The position numbers and the translations under genes are program-made. The notes under the pieces were generated by a model that was not told where the DNA came from, did no database searches, and saw nothing but the letters and a program-made list of their open reading frames with translations. Below are positions 31,250 through 39,021 of a DNA stretch of 64,000 nt, in pieces (the stretch's first letter is position 1; every line of letters starts with the position of its first letter). Source of the stretch: Aeromonas sp. FDAARGOS 1405 (GTDB taxonomy: Bacteria; Pseudomonadota; Gammaproteobacteria; Enterobacterales; Aeromonadaceae); assembly GCF_019048265.1 (NCBI RefSeq), contig NZ_CP077311.1, forward strand, positions 2,427,001-2,491,000, read 5' to 3'.

Positions 31250-31585
31250 GATTCCGGCATATGGGATGTTCATATGAATACTGGTTGGCACGCTATTTGC
31301 CGAAAAGTGCGGTGTCGGATCAACTCAACGGCGATTTATAGCCAAAAAAAGTGGGATCCAGCTCCCGTTTTGCTTAAAGTGCTTTTTCCGATCCCGTTAG
31401 TCGGAATGCCCGCAAGGATGCCCTTCAGACGCTAGCAGGATGGCCTGGCCAGACTGGCTCACAGAGATTTTATTGCTTCGGTTCTCTTTCATCTGTCACC
31501 TCGTGACAGCATCCTGTTCCGTTCAGTCAGTCCGGGTTTTGCGTCTCTCTCATCGTGCATTGTCTCCATCTGCAGCGAGTGAATC
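31250..31585 (+). promoter_or_regulatory. cadC upstream region with several dyads
   Basis: About 336 bases without a gene. It has two CATATG palindromes exactly 12 bases apart (31259 and 31271), TTCCGA/TCGGAA at 31386-31406, and a perfect 7-3-7 repeat CTGTCAC-CTC-GTGACAG at 31493-31509. The last lies 77 bases before the cadC ATG and looks like a dimeric regulator site. I could not place a convincing sigma-70 promoter. Confidence 0.4.
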
Positions 31586-33139
31586 ATGAGCGAATCGGTT
31601 TTTGAGATCCACGACTGGACCCTGAGCGTTGACGACAACATGTTGTGTCGCCCCGACCGCGAGGTCTACCTCGAACCCAGACTGGTCAATCTGTTGCGGT
31701 TTCTGGCCCACAATGCCGGCACCGTGTTTGGCCGCGATGCCCTGATCAACGAGGTGTGGGATGGCGCCGAGGTGACCGATCAGGTAGTGACCCAGTCCAT
31801 CTTCGAACTGCGCAAGATCCTCAAAGATGGTCGCACCGATGCGACCGACTATATCGTCACCGTACCCAAGCGCGGCTACAAGCTGGTGGCACCGGTGCGG
31901 CCGCTGCAGGTGGTTTCCGTGGTGATGGCGGACGAGCAACCCGTGCCCGCAGTCAATACCGCTCTCTCCGACAACTCGACGCTCTCCGATCTGAGCCCAC
32001 CCGCGGCTGAGCAGGATGATGATGCACAGCCCAATGTCGCCCCTTTTCCCGCCGGGCCCCTGACCCGCGCCATCTCCACCCATGCCAAGGATGCCCGCAG
32101 CCGCTGGAAGATGGTGAGTTTCGATATCTTCGTTGCCATCGTGCTGATCGCCATTGTCAGCATGCTCAGCTACCAGCACACCAGCCCCCAGGTACACGCC
32201 ATGCTGGATCCCAACCTGCTGGTGTTCCGCTTTCACTCCGGCATGGATGACAACAACGAGAACGTGCGCCTCGCCGATGGCATTACCCGCGCCCTGATGG
32301 GGGAAGTGGCCGTGGCTGCGCCGCTGCGGGTGCAGTACGGCGCCACCACTCTGATGGGGGGCATCATGCCCGGCAAGGAGCTGAGTGTGCGGGTCACCCG
32401 CCAGCCCCGTGGCACCTATCTCGATCTGGAGTATCGCAATATCAATACCAACCGGGTGCTGTTCAGCCATCAGTACCAGCTCAGTCGCCACAGTGTGCAC
32501 GGCGTGTTGCAGGCCAGCAGCCAGGATCTGCTGCGTGCCCTCGACCAGCCCGATGCCGAGCCGGGGATGGGCTGGCCGACCGATGATGCCTCCCTGATGG
32601 CGATGATGGAGGCGCAGTACTACATCAACAGCCGGGATCCGGTCGCCCTCAAGCGCGGCATCGATCTGCTGGAGCAGGCGCTGATTGCCCATCCGGATCA
32701 GCCGCTGCTGCTGGCGGAGCGCTATCTGGCGGGCGAGGCGCTGGCCACCCTGGCGGGCAAATCCGAGAGCGAGCGGCTGCAGGGGATTGGCACTCATCTC
32801 GCCAGCGTGGTGCAAAACAGCGGCGCCCTGCCAGCCCGGGTGTGGGAGGCGTTGACCCTGCAGGCGATCCTCAATGGCCAGCAACAGCAGGCCAACTATC
32901 TGCTGGAGAAGGCGGCGAGTCGCGGCCGCTCGGTGCTCTATTACATACTGCAGGGCAAGCTGGCGGAGCTGGACGGTCGCCCCGAGGCGGCGGGTGATGC
33001 CTACAGTCAGGCCTTCCTGATGGAGGCGACCGAGCAGACCTATCTGCTCTGCCAGCAGCTCGGTTTCTACAGCAATATGGAGAGCCTCACCCCGGCTCTG
33101 TTCAATGCGCTGGGCCAGAGCAAGGTGAAGCTCTTCTAA
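31586..33139 (+). CDS. cadC: Membrane-integrated acid-response activator CadC
   Basis: A 517-residue ToxR-like one-component sensor. The N-terminal winged helix (about 5-105, EPRLVNLLRFLAHNAGTVFGRDALINEVW and VPKRGYKL) binds DNA, a flexible Pro/Asp-rich linker follows, then one transmembrane helix (about 174-195) and a periplasmic pH-sensing domain. It should activate cadBA at low pH with lysine present. The periplasmic part has only one cysteine, near the C-terminus, so it lacks the C208-C272 disulfide pair known in E. coli CadC. The gene lies upstream of cadBA on the same strand, with a 741-base gap. Confidence 0.93.
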   Translation: MSESVFEIHDWTLSVDDNMLCRPDREVYLEPRLVNLLRFLAHNAGTVFGRDALINEVWDGAEVTDQVVTQSIFELRKILKDGRTDATDYIVTVPKRGYKLVAPVRPLQVVSVVMADEQPVPAVNTALSDNSTLSDLSPPAAEQDDDAQPNVAPFPAGPLTRAISTHAKDARSRWKMVSFDIFVAIVLIAIVSMLSYQHTSPQVHAMLDPNLLVFRFHSGMDDNNENVRLADGITRALMGEVAVAAPLRVQYGATTLMGGIMPGKELSVRVTRQPRGTYLDLEYRNINTNRVLFSHQYQLSRHSVHGVLQASSQDLLRALDQPDAEPGMGWPTDDASLMAMMEAQYYINSRDPVALKRGIDLLEQALIAHPDQPLLLAERYLAGEALATLAGKSESERLQGIGTHLASVVQNSGALPARVWEALTLQAILNGQQQQANYLLEKAASRGRSVLYYILQGKLAELDGRPEAAGDAYSQAFLMEATEQTYLLCQQLGFYSNMESLTPALFNALGQSKVKLF

Positions 33140-33187
33140 CTCCGCAGTGTTGGTTTTCCCCCGGTCGGCGCGGTTGCCGACACCATC

Positions 33188-33213
33188 CACAGGCTGCCTT
33201 CGGGCGGCCTGTG
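33188..33213 (+). terminator. UUCG-capped stem-loop after cadC
   Basis: CACAGGC-T-GCC pairs with GGC-G-GCCTGTG around a TTCG tetraloop, then a broken T-rich tail. A stable hairpin and a plausible terminator for cadC. Confidence 0.6.
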
Positions 33214-33880
33214 CGGTTTCTGCTTGTTTCAATCCTGCTTGTTTGCCACCGGGGATAGTCGCTATGGTGCGGCCCGATTTATCCCCCCGCAGCTCCCCAC
33301 TATCCCCATTTGCCTTTGTCTTGCACGCGGCATTCTGCCCGGCTTTGCGCCGCGCGCAGCTTGTGACATCTGCTCATTGTCGGTTGCGGGATAAGCTGTC
33401 TGTCTCGACCCATTTCTCATTGCTGACCGGTTATCGCCGTTGCGCTTTACCTCTGAGTTTGGATTGTGATGAGCCGAGCGGAGGGTCAAGCAGGAGGTGA
33501 GCGGCCACTCAGGGTAACACTCCAAAGGGCTGCTAGATGGTTACAAGGGGAGTGGGCGCAATGGGAGCTGCTTTATCTCGGGTTTATCTGGCCAAAAATA
33601 TCAAGACGGCGAGATAAGGGGGTTATCAAGGGGCAAAAATGGGGCGGAAGGATATCAAGGTTTTATCAAGGCGGCGGTGTGGGTTGATGTCAACTGACTG
33701 TTTTTAAATGGTTTTTATCAAAAATAATGAGACAGCGAAAAAAGTTGGCTCATATTTTTATCCGTTAGCTGGTCTTTATGTTTTCCGGGGATGAGAGGCC
33801 TAGTCTGTGCCCATTCTTTGGCGGGGCGTTCCGCCAAATGTGTATGTGACGACCCGACCTTTTATAGAACCGGAGATCTT
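33214..33880 (+). promoter_or_regulatory. cadBA promoter region with repeated TATCAAG
   Basis: A 667-base stretch with no supported gene. The motif TATCAAG occurs at 33599, 33624, 33653 and 33664 and as TATCAAA at 33716, all on the plus strand; the third and fourth are 11 bases (one helical turn) apart. The part from about 33690 to 33780 is strongly A/T-rich, as expected for CadC sites and silencing by H-NS-type proteins upstream of cadB. Small open frames at 33147-33500 and 33466-33687 lack ribosome sites and family similarity. The role of the repeats is inference. Confidence 0.5.
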
Positions 33881-35215
33881 ATGTCCCTAGATACGAGCAA
33901 GAAGATTGGCCTTATCGCCTGTACAGGTGTGGTGGCCGGCAACATGATGGGGAGTGGCATCGCGCTGCTGCCTTCGGCACTGGCCACCATCGGATCCATC
34001 TCTGTCTTTAGCTGGGCAATCTGTCTGGTAGGCGCCATGGGCCTCGCCTTCGTCTTCGCCCGCCTTGCTACCAAGAACCCGCAAGAGGGTGGCCCCATTG
34101 CTTACGCTGGCGAGATCTCTCCGGTGTTCGGTTTCCAGACCGGTGTGCTTTATTACCACGCCAACTGGATCGGTAACCTGGCCATCGCCATTACCGGCGT
34201 CTCCTACCTCTCGGTCTTCTTCCCCATTCTCAACAGCCCAATTCCGGCCGCCGCAGCCACTATCGCTGCCGTCTGGATCTTCACCTTCGTCAACCTGCTT
34301 GGCGGTAGCTGGGTGAGCCGACTCTGTACCCTGGGTCTGGTGCTGATCCTGCTGCCGGTTGTCGGTACTGCGGTGATGGGCTGGGGTCATTTTGATGCCA
34401 CCGTCTACAGCCAGAACTGGAATACTACCAGCGGCAGCGACCTGCATGCGGTCATCAGCGCCGTGCTGATCTGCCTCTGGTCCTTCGTCGGTGTTGAATC
34501 TGCCGCCGTCTCTTCCGGCATGGTGAAGAACCCCAAGCGCACCGTACCGCTCGCTACCATGCTGGGTACCGGTATCGCCGGTGTTATCTACATCCTCTCT
34601 ACCCAGGTGATCAGCGGCATGTTCCCGGCCGGTGAAGTGGCTGCCTCCGGCGCCCCGTTTGCCATGGCCTCTTCCGCCATCTTCGGTAGCTGGTCTGCGC
34701 CGTTTGTTTCTGCCTTCACCGCTTTGGCCTGCTTCACCTCGCTCGGTTCCTGGATGATGCTGGTAGGCGAGGCGGGCAAGCGTGCCGCCAACGACGGCAA
34801 CTTCCCGAAAATCTATGGCGAAGTGGACAAGAACGGCGTAGCCAAGAAGGGTCTGATCCTGGGCTCCCTCAAGATGACTGCCCTGATGGTTGGCCTGACC
34901 GCCTTCACATCCCAATCCGCTCACGCTGCCGATCTCTTCAACGTGCTGACCACAGATGCGGTGCTGCTGACCATGCTGCCCTACTTCTACTCCAGCATTA
35001 ACCTGATCCGCTTCGAGGGCATGACCTCCCGCAGCATCGGCGCGATGATCTTCTCCGGTGTGGCCTGCGTCTTCTGTCTGGTAGCCCTGATGGGTGCCAA
35101 GGGTTCCAACCTCACCGCTACCTTCGTGGTGTCGCTCATCATCCTGATGTTCTACGCCAAAAAACAGGGTCTGCGTCAGCACGACGCCCTGCTGAACGAA
35201 CAACCCAGCAACTGA
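33881..35215 (+). CDS. cadB: Cadaverine/lysine antiporter CadB
   Basis: A 444-residue APC-superfamily antiporter with about 12 transmembrane helices that imports lysine and exports cadaverine, completing the acid-resistance cycle with CadA. It resembles E. coli CadB from the start (KKIGLIACTGVVAGNMMGSGIALLP) through the VGVESAAVSSGMVKNPKRTVP block. The ATG is preceded by CGGAGA; upstream in-frame ATGs belong to the leader. The cadB-cadA gap is 77 bases and contains a stem-loop. Confidence 0.97.
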   Translation: MSLDTSKKIGLIACTGVVAGNMMGSGIALLPSALATIGSISVFSWAICLVGAMGLAFVFARLATKNPQEGGPIAYAGEISPVFGFQTGVLYYHANWIGNLAIAITGVSYLSVFFPILNSPIPAAAATIAAVWIFTFVNLLGGSWVSRLCTLGLVLILLPVVGTAVMGWGHFDATVYSQNWNTTSGSDLHAVISAVLICLWSFVGVESAAVSSGMVKNPKRTVPLATMLGTGIAGVIYILSTQVISGMFPAGEVAASGAPFAMASSAIFGSWSAPFVSAFTALACFTSLGSWMMLVGEAGKRAANDGNFPKIYGEVDKNGVAKKGLILGSLKMTALMVGLTAFTSQSAHAADLFNVLTTDAVLLTMLPYFYSSINLIRFEGMTSRSIGAMIFSGVACVFCLVALMGAKGSNLTATFVVSLIILMFYAKKQGLRQHDALLNEQPSN

Positions 35216-35235
35216 TTCCCCCTTTTATCTTCCGA

Positions 35236-35269
35236 GCGCTCTTCACTCACCATCCCTGATGGAGAGCGC
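35236..35269 (+). other. Stem-loop in the cadB-cadA gap
   Basis: GCGCTCT pairs with AGAGCGC, enclosing a second stem CCATC/GATGG with a 7-base bulge between on one side. No T-run follows. It may tune the relative amount of CadB and CadA message. Confidence 0.5.
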
Positions 35270-35292
35270 CCCATTACGTGTGGAGCATTACG

Positions 35293-37425
35293 ATGAATAT
35301 CATTGCCATCCTCAACCACCTGGGCGTTTTCTTTAAAGAAGAACCCATTCGCCAGCTACAAGCCTCCCTCGAGCGCAAGGGTTTCGAGGTTGTTTATCCG
35401 GTCGACGTCGCCGACCTGCTGAAACTGATTGAGAAGAACCCCCGCGTTTGCGGCGCCATCTTCGACTGGGACAAATACTCTCTGGGTCTGTGCAAGGAGA
35501 TCCACGATCGCAACGAGAAGCTGCCGATTTTCGCCTTTGCCAACGACCAGTCCACCCTGGACATTCACCTGACCGACCTGCGTCTGAACGTCCACTTCTT
35601 CGAGTACCGTCTCGGCATGGCTGACGACATCGCCCTCAAGATGGGTCAGGCCACTCAGGAGTATCAGGACGCCATCCTGCCGCCGTTCACCAAGGCGCTG
35701 TTCAAGTACGTGGAAGAGGGTAAATACACCTTCTGTACTCCGGGTCACATGGGCGGTACCGCCTTCCAGATGAGCCCGGCCGGCAGCATCTTCTATGACT
35801 TCTACGGCCCGAACGCGTTCAAGGCTGACGTCTCCATCTCCATGCCGGAGCTGGGCTCCCTGCTGGATCACTCAGGTCCGCACAAGGAAGCCGAAGAGTA
35901 CATCGCCCGTACCTTCAACGCCGATCGCTCCTACATCGTTACCAACGGCACCTCCACTGCCAACAAGATCGTCGGCATGTACTCAGCGCCGGCCGGCAGC
36001 ACAGTGCTGGTTGACCGCAACTGCCACAAGTCGCTCACTCACCTGATGATGATGAACGACGTGACGCCGATCTACTTCCGTCCGACCCGCAACGCCTACG
36101 GCATTCTGGGTGGTATCCCGCAGAGCGAATTCAGCCGCGAGACCATCGCTGCCAAGGTTGCCGCGACACCGGGTGCCCTGGCTCCCCGTTACGCCGTCGT
36201 CACCAACTCCACCTATGATGGCCTGCTCTACAACACCGGCTTCATCAAGGAGAGTCTGGATACCCCTTACATCCACTTCGACAGTGCCTGGGTGCCTTAC
36301 ACCAACTTCAGCCCGATCTATGAAGGCAAGTGCGGCATGAGCGGCGAAGCGATGCCGGGCAAGGTGTTCTACGAAACCCAGTCCACCCACAAGCTGCTGG
36401 CAGCCTTCTCCCAGGCCTCGATGATCCACATCAAGGGTGACGTGGAGGAAGAGACCTTCAACGAAGCCTTCATGATGCACACCTCCACCTCGCCGCAGTA
36501 CGGCATAGTGGCATCGACCGAGATCTCTGCTGCCATGATGCGTGGCAACACCGGCAAGCGTCTGATCAAGGACTCCATCGATCGCGCCATCTCCTTCCGC
36601 AAAGAGATCAAGCGTCTGCGTGATCAGAGTGAAGGCTGGTTCTTCGACGTATGGCAGCCGGACAACATCGACACCGTCGAGTGCTGGAAGCTGGATCCGA
36701 AAGATGACTGGCACGGCTTCAAGGACATCGATGACAACCACATGTACCTGGATCCCATCAAGGTCACTCTGCTGACTCCGGGTATGGGTCGTGACGGCCA
36801 GCTGCTGGAGAAGGGCATCCCTGCCTCTCTGGTCTCCAAGTTCCTGGACGAGCGCGGCATCGTGGTCGAGAAGACCGGCCCCTACAACATGCTGTTCCTC
36901 TTCTCCATCGGTATCGATCAGTCCAAGGCGATGCAGCTGCTGCGTGCCCTGACCGAGTTCAAGCGTGGTTACGATCTGAACCTGACCATCAAGAGCATCC
37001 TGCCGAGCCTCTATCGTGAAGACCCGAGCTTCTACGAAGGGATGCGCATTCAGGAGCTGGCGCAGCGCATTCACGAGCTGACCAGCAAGTACCGTCTGCC
37101 GGAGCTGATGTTCAAGGCGTTCGACGTACTGCCGGAGATGAAGATGACTCCGCACGCCGCATGGCAGCAAGAGCTGGCCGGCAACGTGGTGGAAGTGCCG
37201 CTGCGTGACATGGTTGACCGCATCAGCGCCAACATGATCCTGCCGTACCCGCCGGGAGTACCGCTGGTTCTGCCGGGCGAGATGGTGACCAAGGATTCTC
37301 TGCCGGTGCTCGAGTTCCTCGAGATGCTGTGCGAGATCGGCGCCCACTACCCGGGCTTCGAGACCGACATCCACGGCCTCTATCGTCAGGCCGATGGCAG
37401 CTACACCGTCAAGGTGCTGCGTTAA
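35293..37425 (+). CDS. cadA: Inducible lysine decarboxylase
   Basis: A 710-residue PLP enzyme that converts lysine to cadaverine and CO2, consuming a cytoplasmic proton in acid stress. It is very close to E. coli CadA (715 residues): N-terminal wing domain, linker, PLP-binding core with Lys367 in STHKLLAAFSQAS, and the C-terminal domain ending TVKVL. The motif CTPGHMGGTAFQ at about 155 is typical. The start ATG is preceded by GGAG, and an in-frame ATG-like start 15 bases upstream is not needed. cadB is 77 bases upstream; a strong terminator follows, then the PLP-salvage gene pdxY. Confidence 0.98.
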   Translation: MNIIAILNHLGVFFKEEPIRQLQASLERKGFEVVYPVDVADLLKLIEKNPRVCGAIFDWDKYSLGLCKEIHDRNEKLPIFAFANDQSTLDIHLTDLRLNVHFFEYRLGMADDIALKMGQATQEYQDAILPPFTKALFKYVEEGKYTFCTPGHMGGTAFQMSPAGSIFYDFYGPNAFKADVSISMPELGSLLDHSGPHKEAEEYIARTFNADRSYIVTNGTSTANKIVGMYSAPAGSTVLVDRNCHKSLTHLMMMNDVTPIYFRPTRNAYGILGGIPQSEFSRETIAAKVAATPGALAPRYAVVTNSTYDGLLYNTGFIKESLDTPYIHFDSAWVPYTNFSPIYEGKCGMSGEAMPGKVFYETQSTHKLLAAFSQASMIHIKGDVEEETFNEAFMMHTSTSPQYGIVASTEISAAMMRGNTGKRLIKDSIDRAISFRKEIKRLRDQSEGWFFDVWQPDNIDTVECWKLDPKDDWHGFKDIDDNHMYLDPIKVTLLTPGMGRDGQLLEKGIPASLVSKFLDERGIVVEKTGPYNMLFLFSIGIDQSKAMQLLRALTEFKRGYDLNLTIKSILPSLYREDPSFYEGMRIQELAQRIHELTSKYRLPELMFKAFDVLPEMKMTPHAAWQQELAGNVVEVPLRDMVDRISANMILPYPPGVPLVLPGEMVTKDSLPVLEFLEMLCEIGAHYPGFETDIHGLYRQADGSYTVKVLR

Positions 37426-37455
37426 TCGACAGTGACAACAGTCGAAAGTGACAAC

Positions 37456-37478
37456 AACGGGCCGCAAGGCCCGTTTTT
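37456..37478 (+). terminator. Intrinsic terminator after cadA
   Basis: AACGGGCC with GGCCCGTT around a GCAA tetraloop, followed by T residues. Just upstream the phrase AGTGACAAC occurs twice, 19 bases apart. Confidence 0.88.
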
Positions 37479-37518
37479 CCCTCCGGAATTCCTGTTCTTA
37501 TTGCGTGAGTCGCCAACC

Positions 37519-38382
37519 ATGAAGCGAGTGCTCTCCATTCAATCCCACGTAGTCTTTGGCTGTGCCGGCAACAGCGCCGCCGTTTTTCCCATGCGTCGCC
37601 TCGGGATCGAGGTGTGGCCGATGAACACGGTGCAGTTCTCCAACCACACCCAGTACAGTGAGGGGTGGCAGGGGATGGTGATGCCGGCGGGCCATATCGC
37701 CCAGCTGGTGGATGGGCTGGCGGAGATTGGCGTGCTGGCCCGGTGCGATGCGCTGCTCAGCGGCTATCTCGGCTCGGCCGAGCAGGGGGAGGAAATCCTG
37801 GCGGCGGTGGCCCGGCTCAAGGCATGCAATCCCGGCGCCCTCTACTTCTGCGATCCCGTAATGGGTCACCCGGACAAGGGGTGCATAGTGGCGCCCGGCG
37901 TCACCGACTTTTTCCGGGAGCGGGCCTTGCCCCGTGCCGATCTGCTGGCCCCCAACCTGCTGGAGCTGGAACAGCTGACCGATCGCGACATCGGCAATGT
38001 CTCGCAGGCGCTGGCGGCGTGCCAGCAGCTGCGCGCGCAGGGAGTCAAGATGGTGCTGGTGAAACATCTGGGCAAGGCCGGCTTTGCTATGGACCGCTTC
38101 GAGATGCTGCTGGTGTGCGAGGAGGGGGCGTTTCACCTCTCGCGTCCGCTCTACCCCTTTGCCCGCCACCCCATCGGGGTCGGGGATCTGCTGAGTGCCA
38201 CCATGCTGGCCAATCTGCTGGCCGGTTTCACTCCGGTGGTGGCGTTCGAGCGCACCAACGCCAGTGTCGATGCGGTATTGGCTCGGACCTGGCTGACGGG
38301 GGCCTACGAGCTGCAACTGGTGGAGGCCCAGCACGAAATGGCGTTGCCGCTGGTGCGTACCCGGGCCACTCGCCTTGAGTAG
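37519..38382 (+). CDS. pdxY: Pyridoxal kinase
   Basis: A 287-residue ribokinase-superfamily kinase that phosphorylates pyridoxal to PLP. Matches to PdxY: N-terminal [24 protein letters not shown], the [10 protein letters not shown] substrate loop, YFCDPVMGH and the C-terminal GVGDLLSA anion-hole motif. E. coli PdxY has the same 287-residue length. The frame is open upstream across the cadA terminator, so the start is fixed by family alignment rather than a strong ribosome site. Its position directly after cadA, a PLP enzyme made in large amounts, is suggestive, though the terminator means it is not simply part of cadBA. Confidence 0.94.
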   Translation: MKRVLSIQSHVVFGCAGNSAAVFPMRRLGIEVWPMNTVQFSNHTQYSEGWQGMVMPAGHIAQLVDGLAEIGVLARCDALLSGYLGSAEQGEEILAAVARLKACNPGALYFCDPVMGHPDKGCIVAPGVTDFFRERALPRADLLAPNLLELEQLTDRDIGNVSQALAACQQLRAQGVKMVLVKHLGKAGFAMDRFEMLLVCEEGAFHLSRPLYPFARHPIGVGDLLSATMLANLLAGFTPVVAFERTNASVDAVLARTWLTGAYELQLVEAQHEMALPLVRTRATRLE

Positions 38383-38404
38383 CAGCGTCGCCGATTCTGG
38401 ATAC

Positions 38405-38432
38405 AAAAAAGCCCTGCTGGTCAGGGCTTTTT
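38405..38432. terminator. Bidirectional terminator between pdxY and pliI
   Basis: AAAAGCCCTG pairs with CAGGGCTTTT around a 5-base loop, with A and T runs on the two sides, serving two convergent genes. Confidence 0.88.
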
Positions 38433-38463
38433 CTATTTCTGAAGGATGTGGGGCTGTCGCGCC

Positions 38464-38901
38464 TTAATCCTTGGGATCCTTGAGCGCCTCGATCACATCC
38501 TCCTTGGGCCCGAGTCCCTCGACATGGTTGAAGGTGTCGAGTCCCTCCTGCGCACTGATGGTAAAAGCGTCGGCGCTCAGGTAGCTGCCGCTGCCGGCGC
38601 TCTCCATGATGACCACCAGCTCGGGCTGCTTGTCACCGTTGAGATCCAGCAATTTCAGCTCCTTGATGGAGCCATCGCGCGGCAGCACCTTGCCATCGAT
38701 GAACTGATCCAGCGGGAACTGGGGATTGGCGCCGGAGTAGAGGCGCACATCGTAGCTGCCGATGGAAGCGGGTTCACCGCGTCCTTCGGCCACCGTGATC
38801 ACCTGACCGGAGGGGAGTGTCAGCTGTTTGAAGAAGCTCTCCGCTGCCTGGCCGGTCAAGGGCAGAGTGAGCAGACCGAGTGTCATCAGCAAGGTTTTCA
38901 T
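38464..38901 (-). CDS. pliI: Periplasmic inhibitor of I-type lysozyme
   Basis: A 145-residue exported protein with a signal peptide ending about GQAA (residue 20). The mature part is a small beta-rich domain with the SGSYLS loop (about 105-110) and a YDVRLYSG segment. It resembles the Aeromonas hydrophila PliI described from purification on clam lysozyme; the SGxY loop is known to enter the lysozyme active site in that family. I-type lysozymes are made by invertebrates, so the protein would protect the cell wall in such hosts. An in-frame ATG 33 bases upstream is less likely. It is a single gene. Confidence 0.82.
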   Translation of the reverse strand: MKTLLMTLGLLTLPLTGQAAESFFKQLTLPSGQVITVAEGRGEPASIGSYDVRLYSGANPQFPLDQFIDGKVLPRDGSIKELKLLDLNGDKQPELVVIMESAGSGSYLSADAFTISAQEGLDTFNHVEGLGPKEDVIEALKDPKD

Positions 38902-39021
38902 AGGCGTTACTCTTGTTACTGCGGTGAGCGGCATGGCCGTTCACTGACGTCAACGTATGGAGATGGGGCGGTGCCGACACATGGCATCTGCCCCTCTGTT
39001 ATGCCTCACAAGAGGCGTGCA

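Noticed and set aside
33147..33687. Two overlapping short plus-strand frames between cadC and cadB
   Set aside because: No Shine-Dalgarno, unusual composition and passage through the TATCAAG repeats. Regulatory DNA is more likely.
33599..33722. CRISPR array or plasmid-type iterons
   Set aside because: The TATCAAG units are only 7 bases, unevenly spaced and not separated by spacers of constant size; no cas or rep gene is near.
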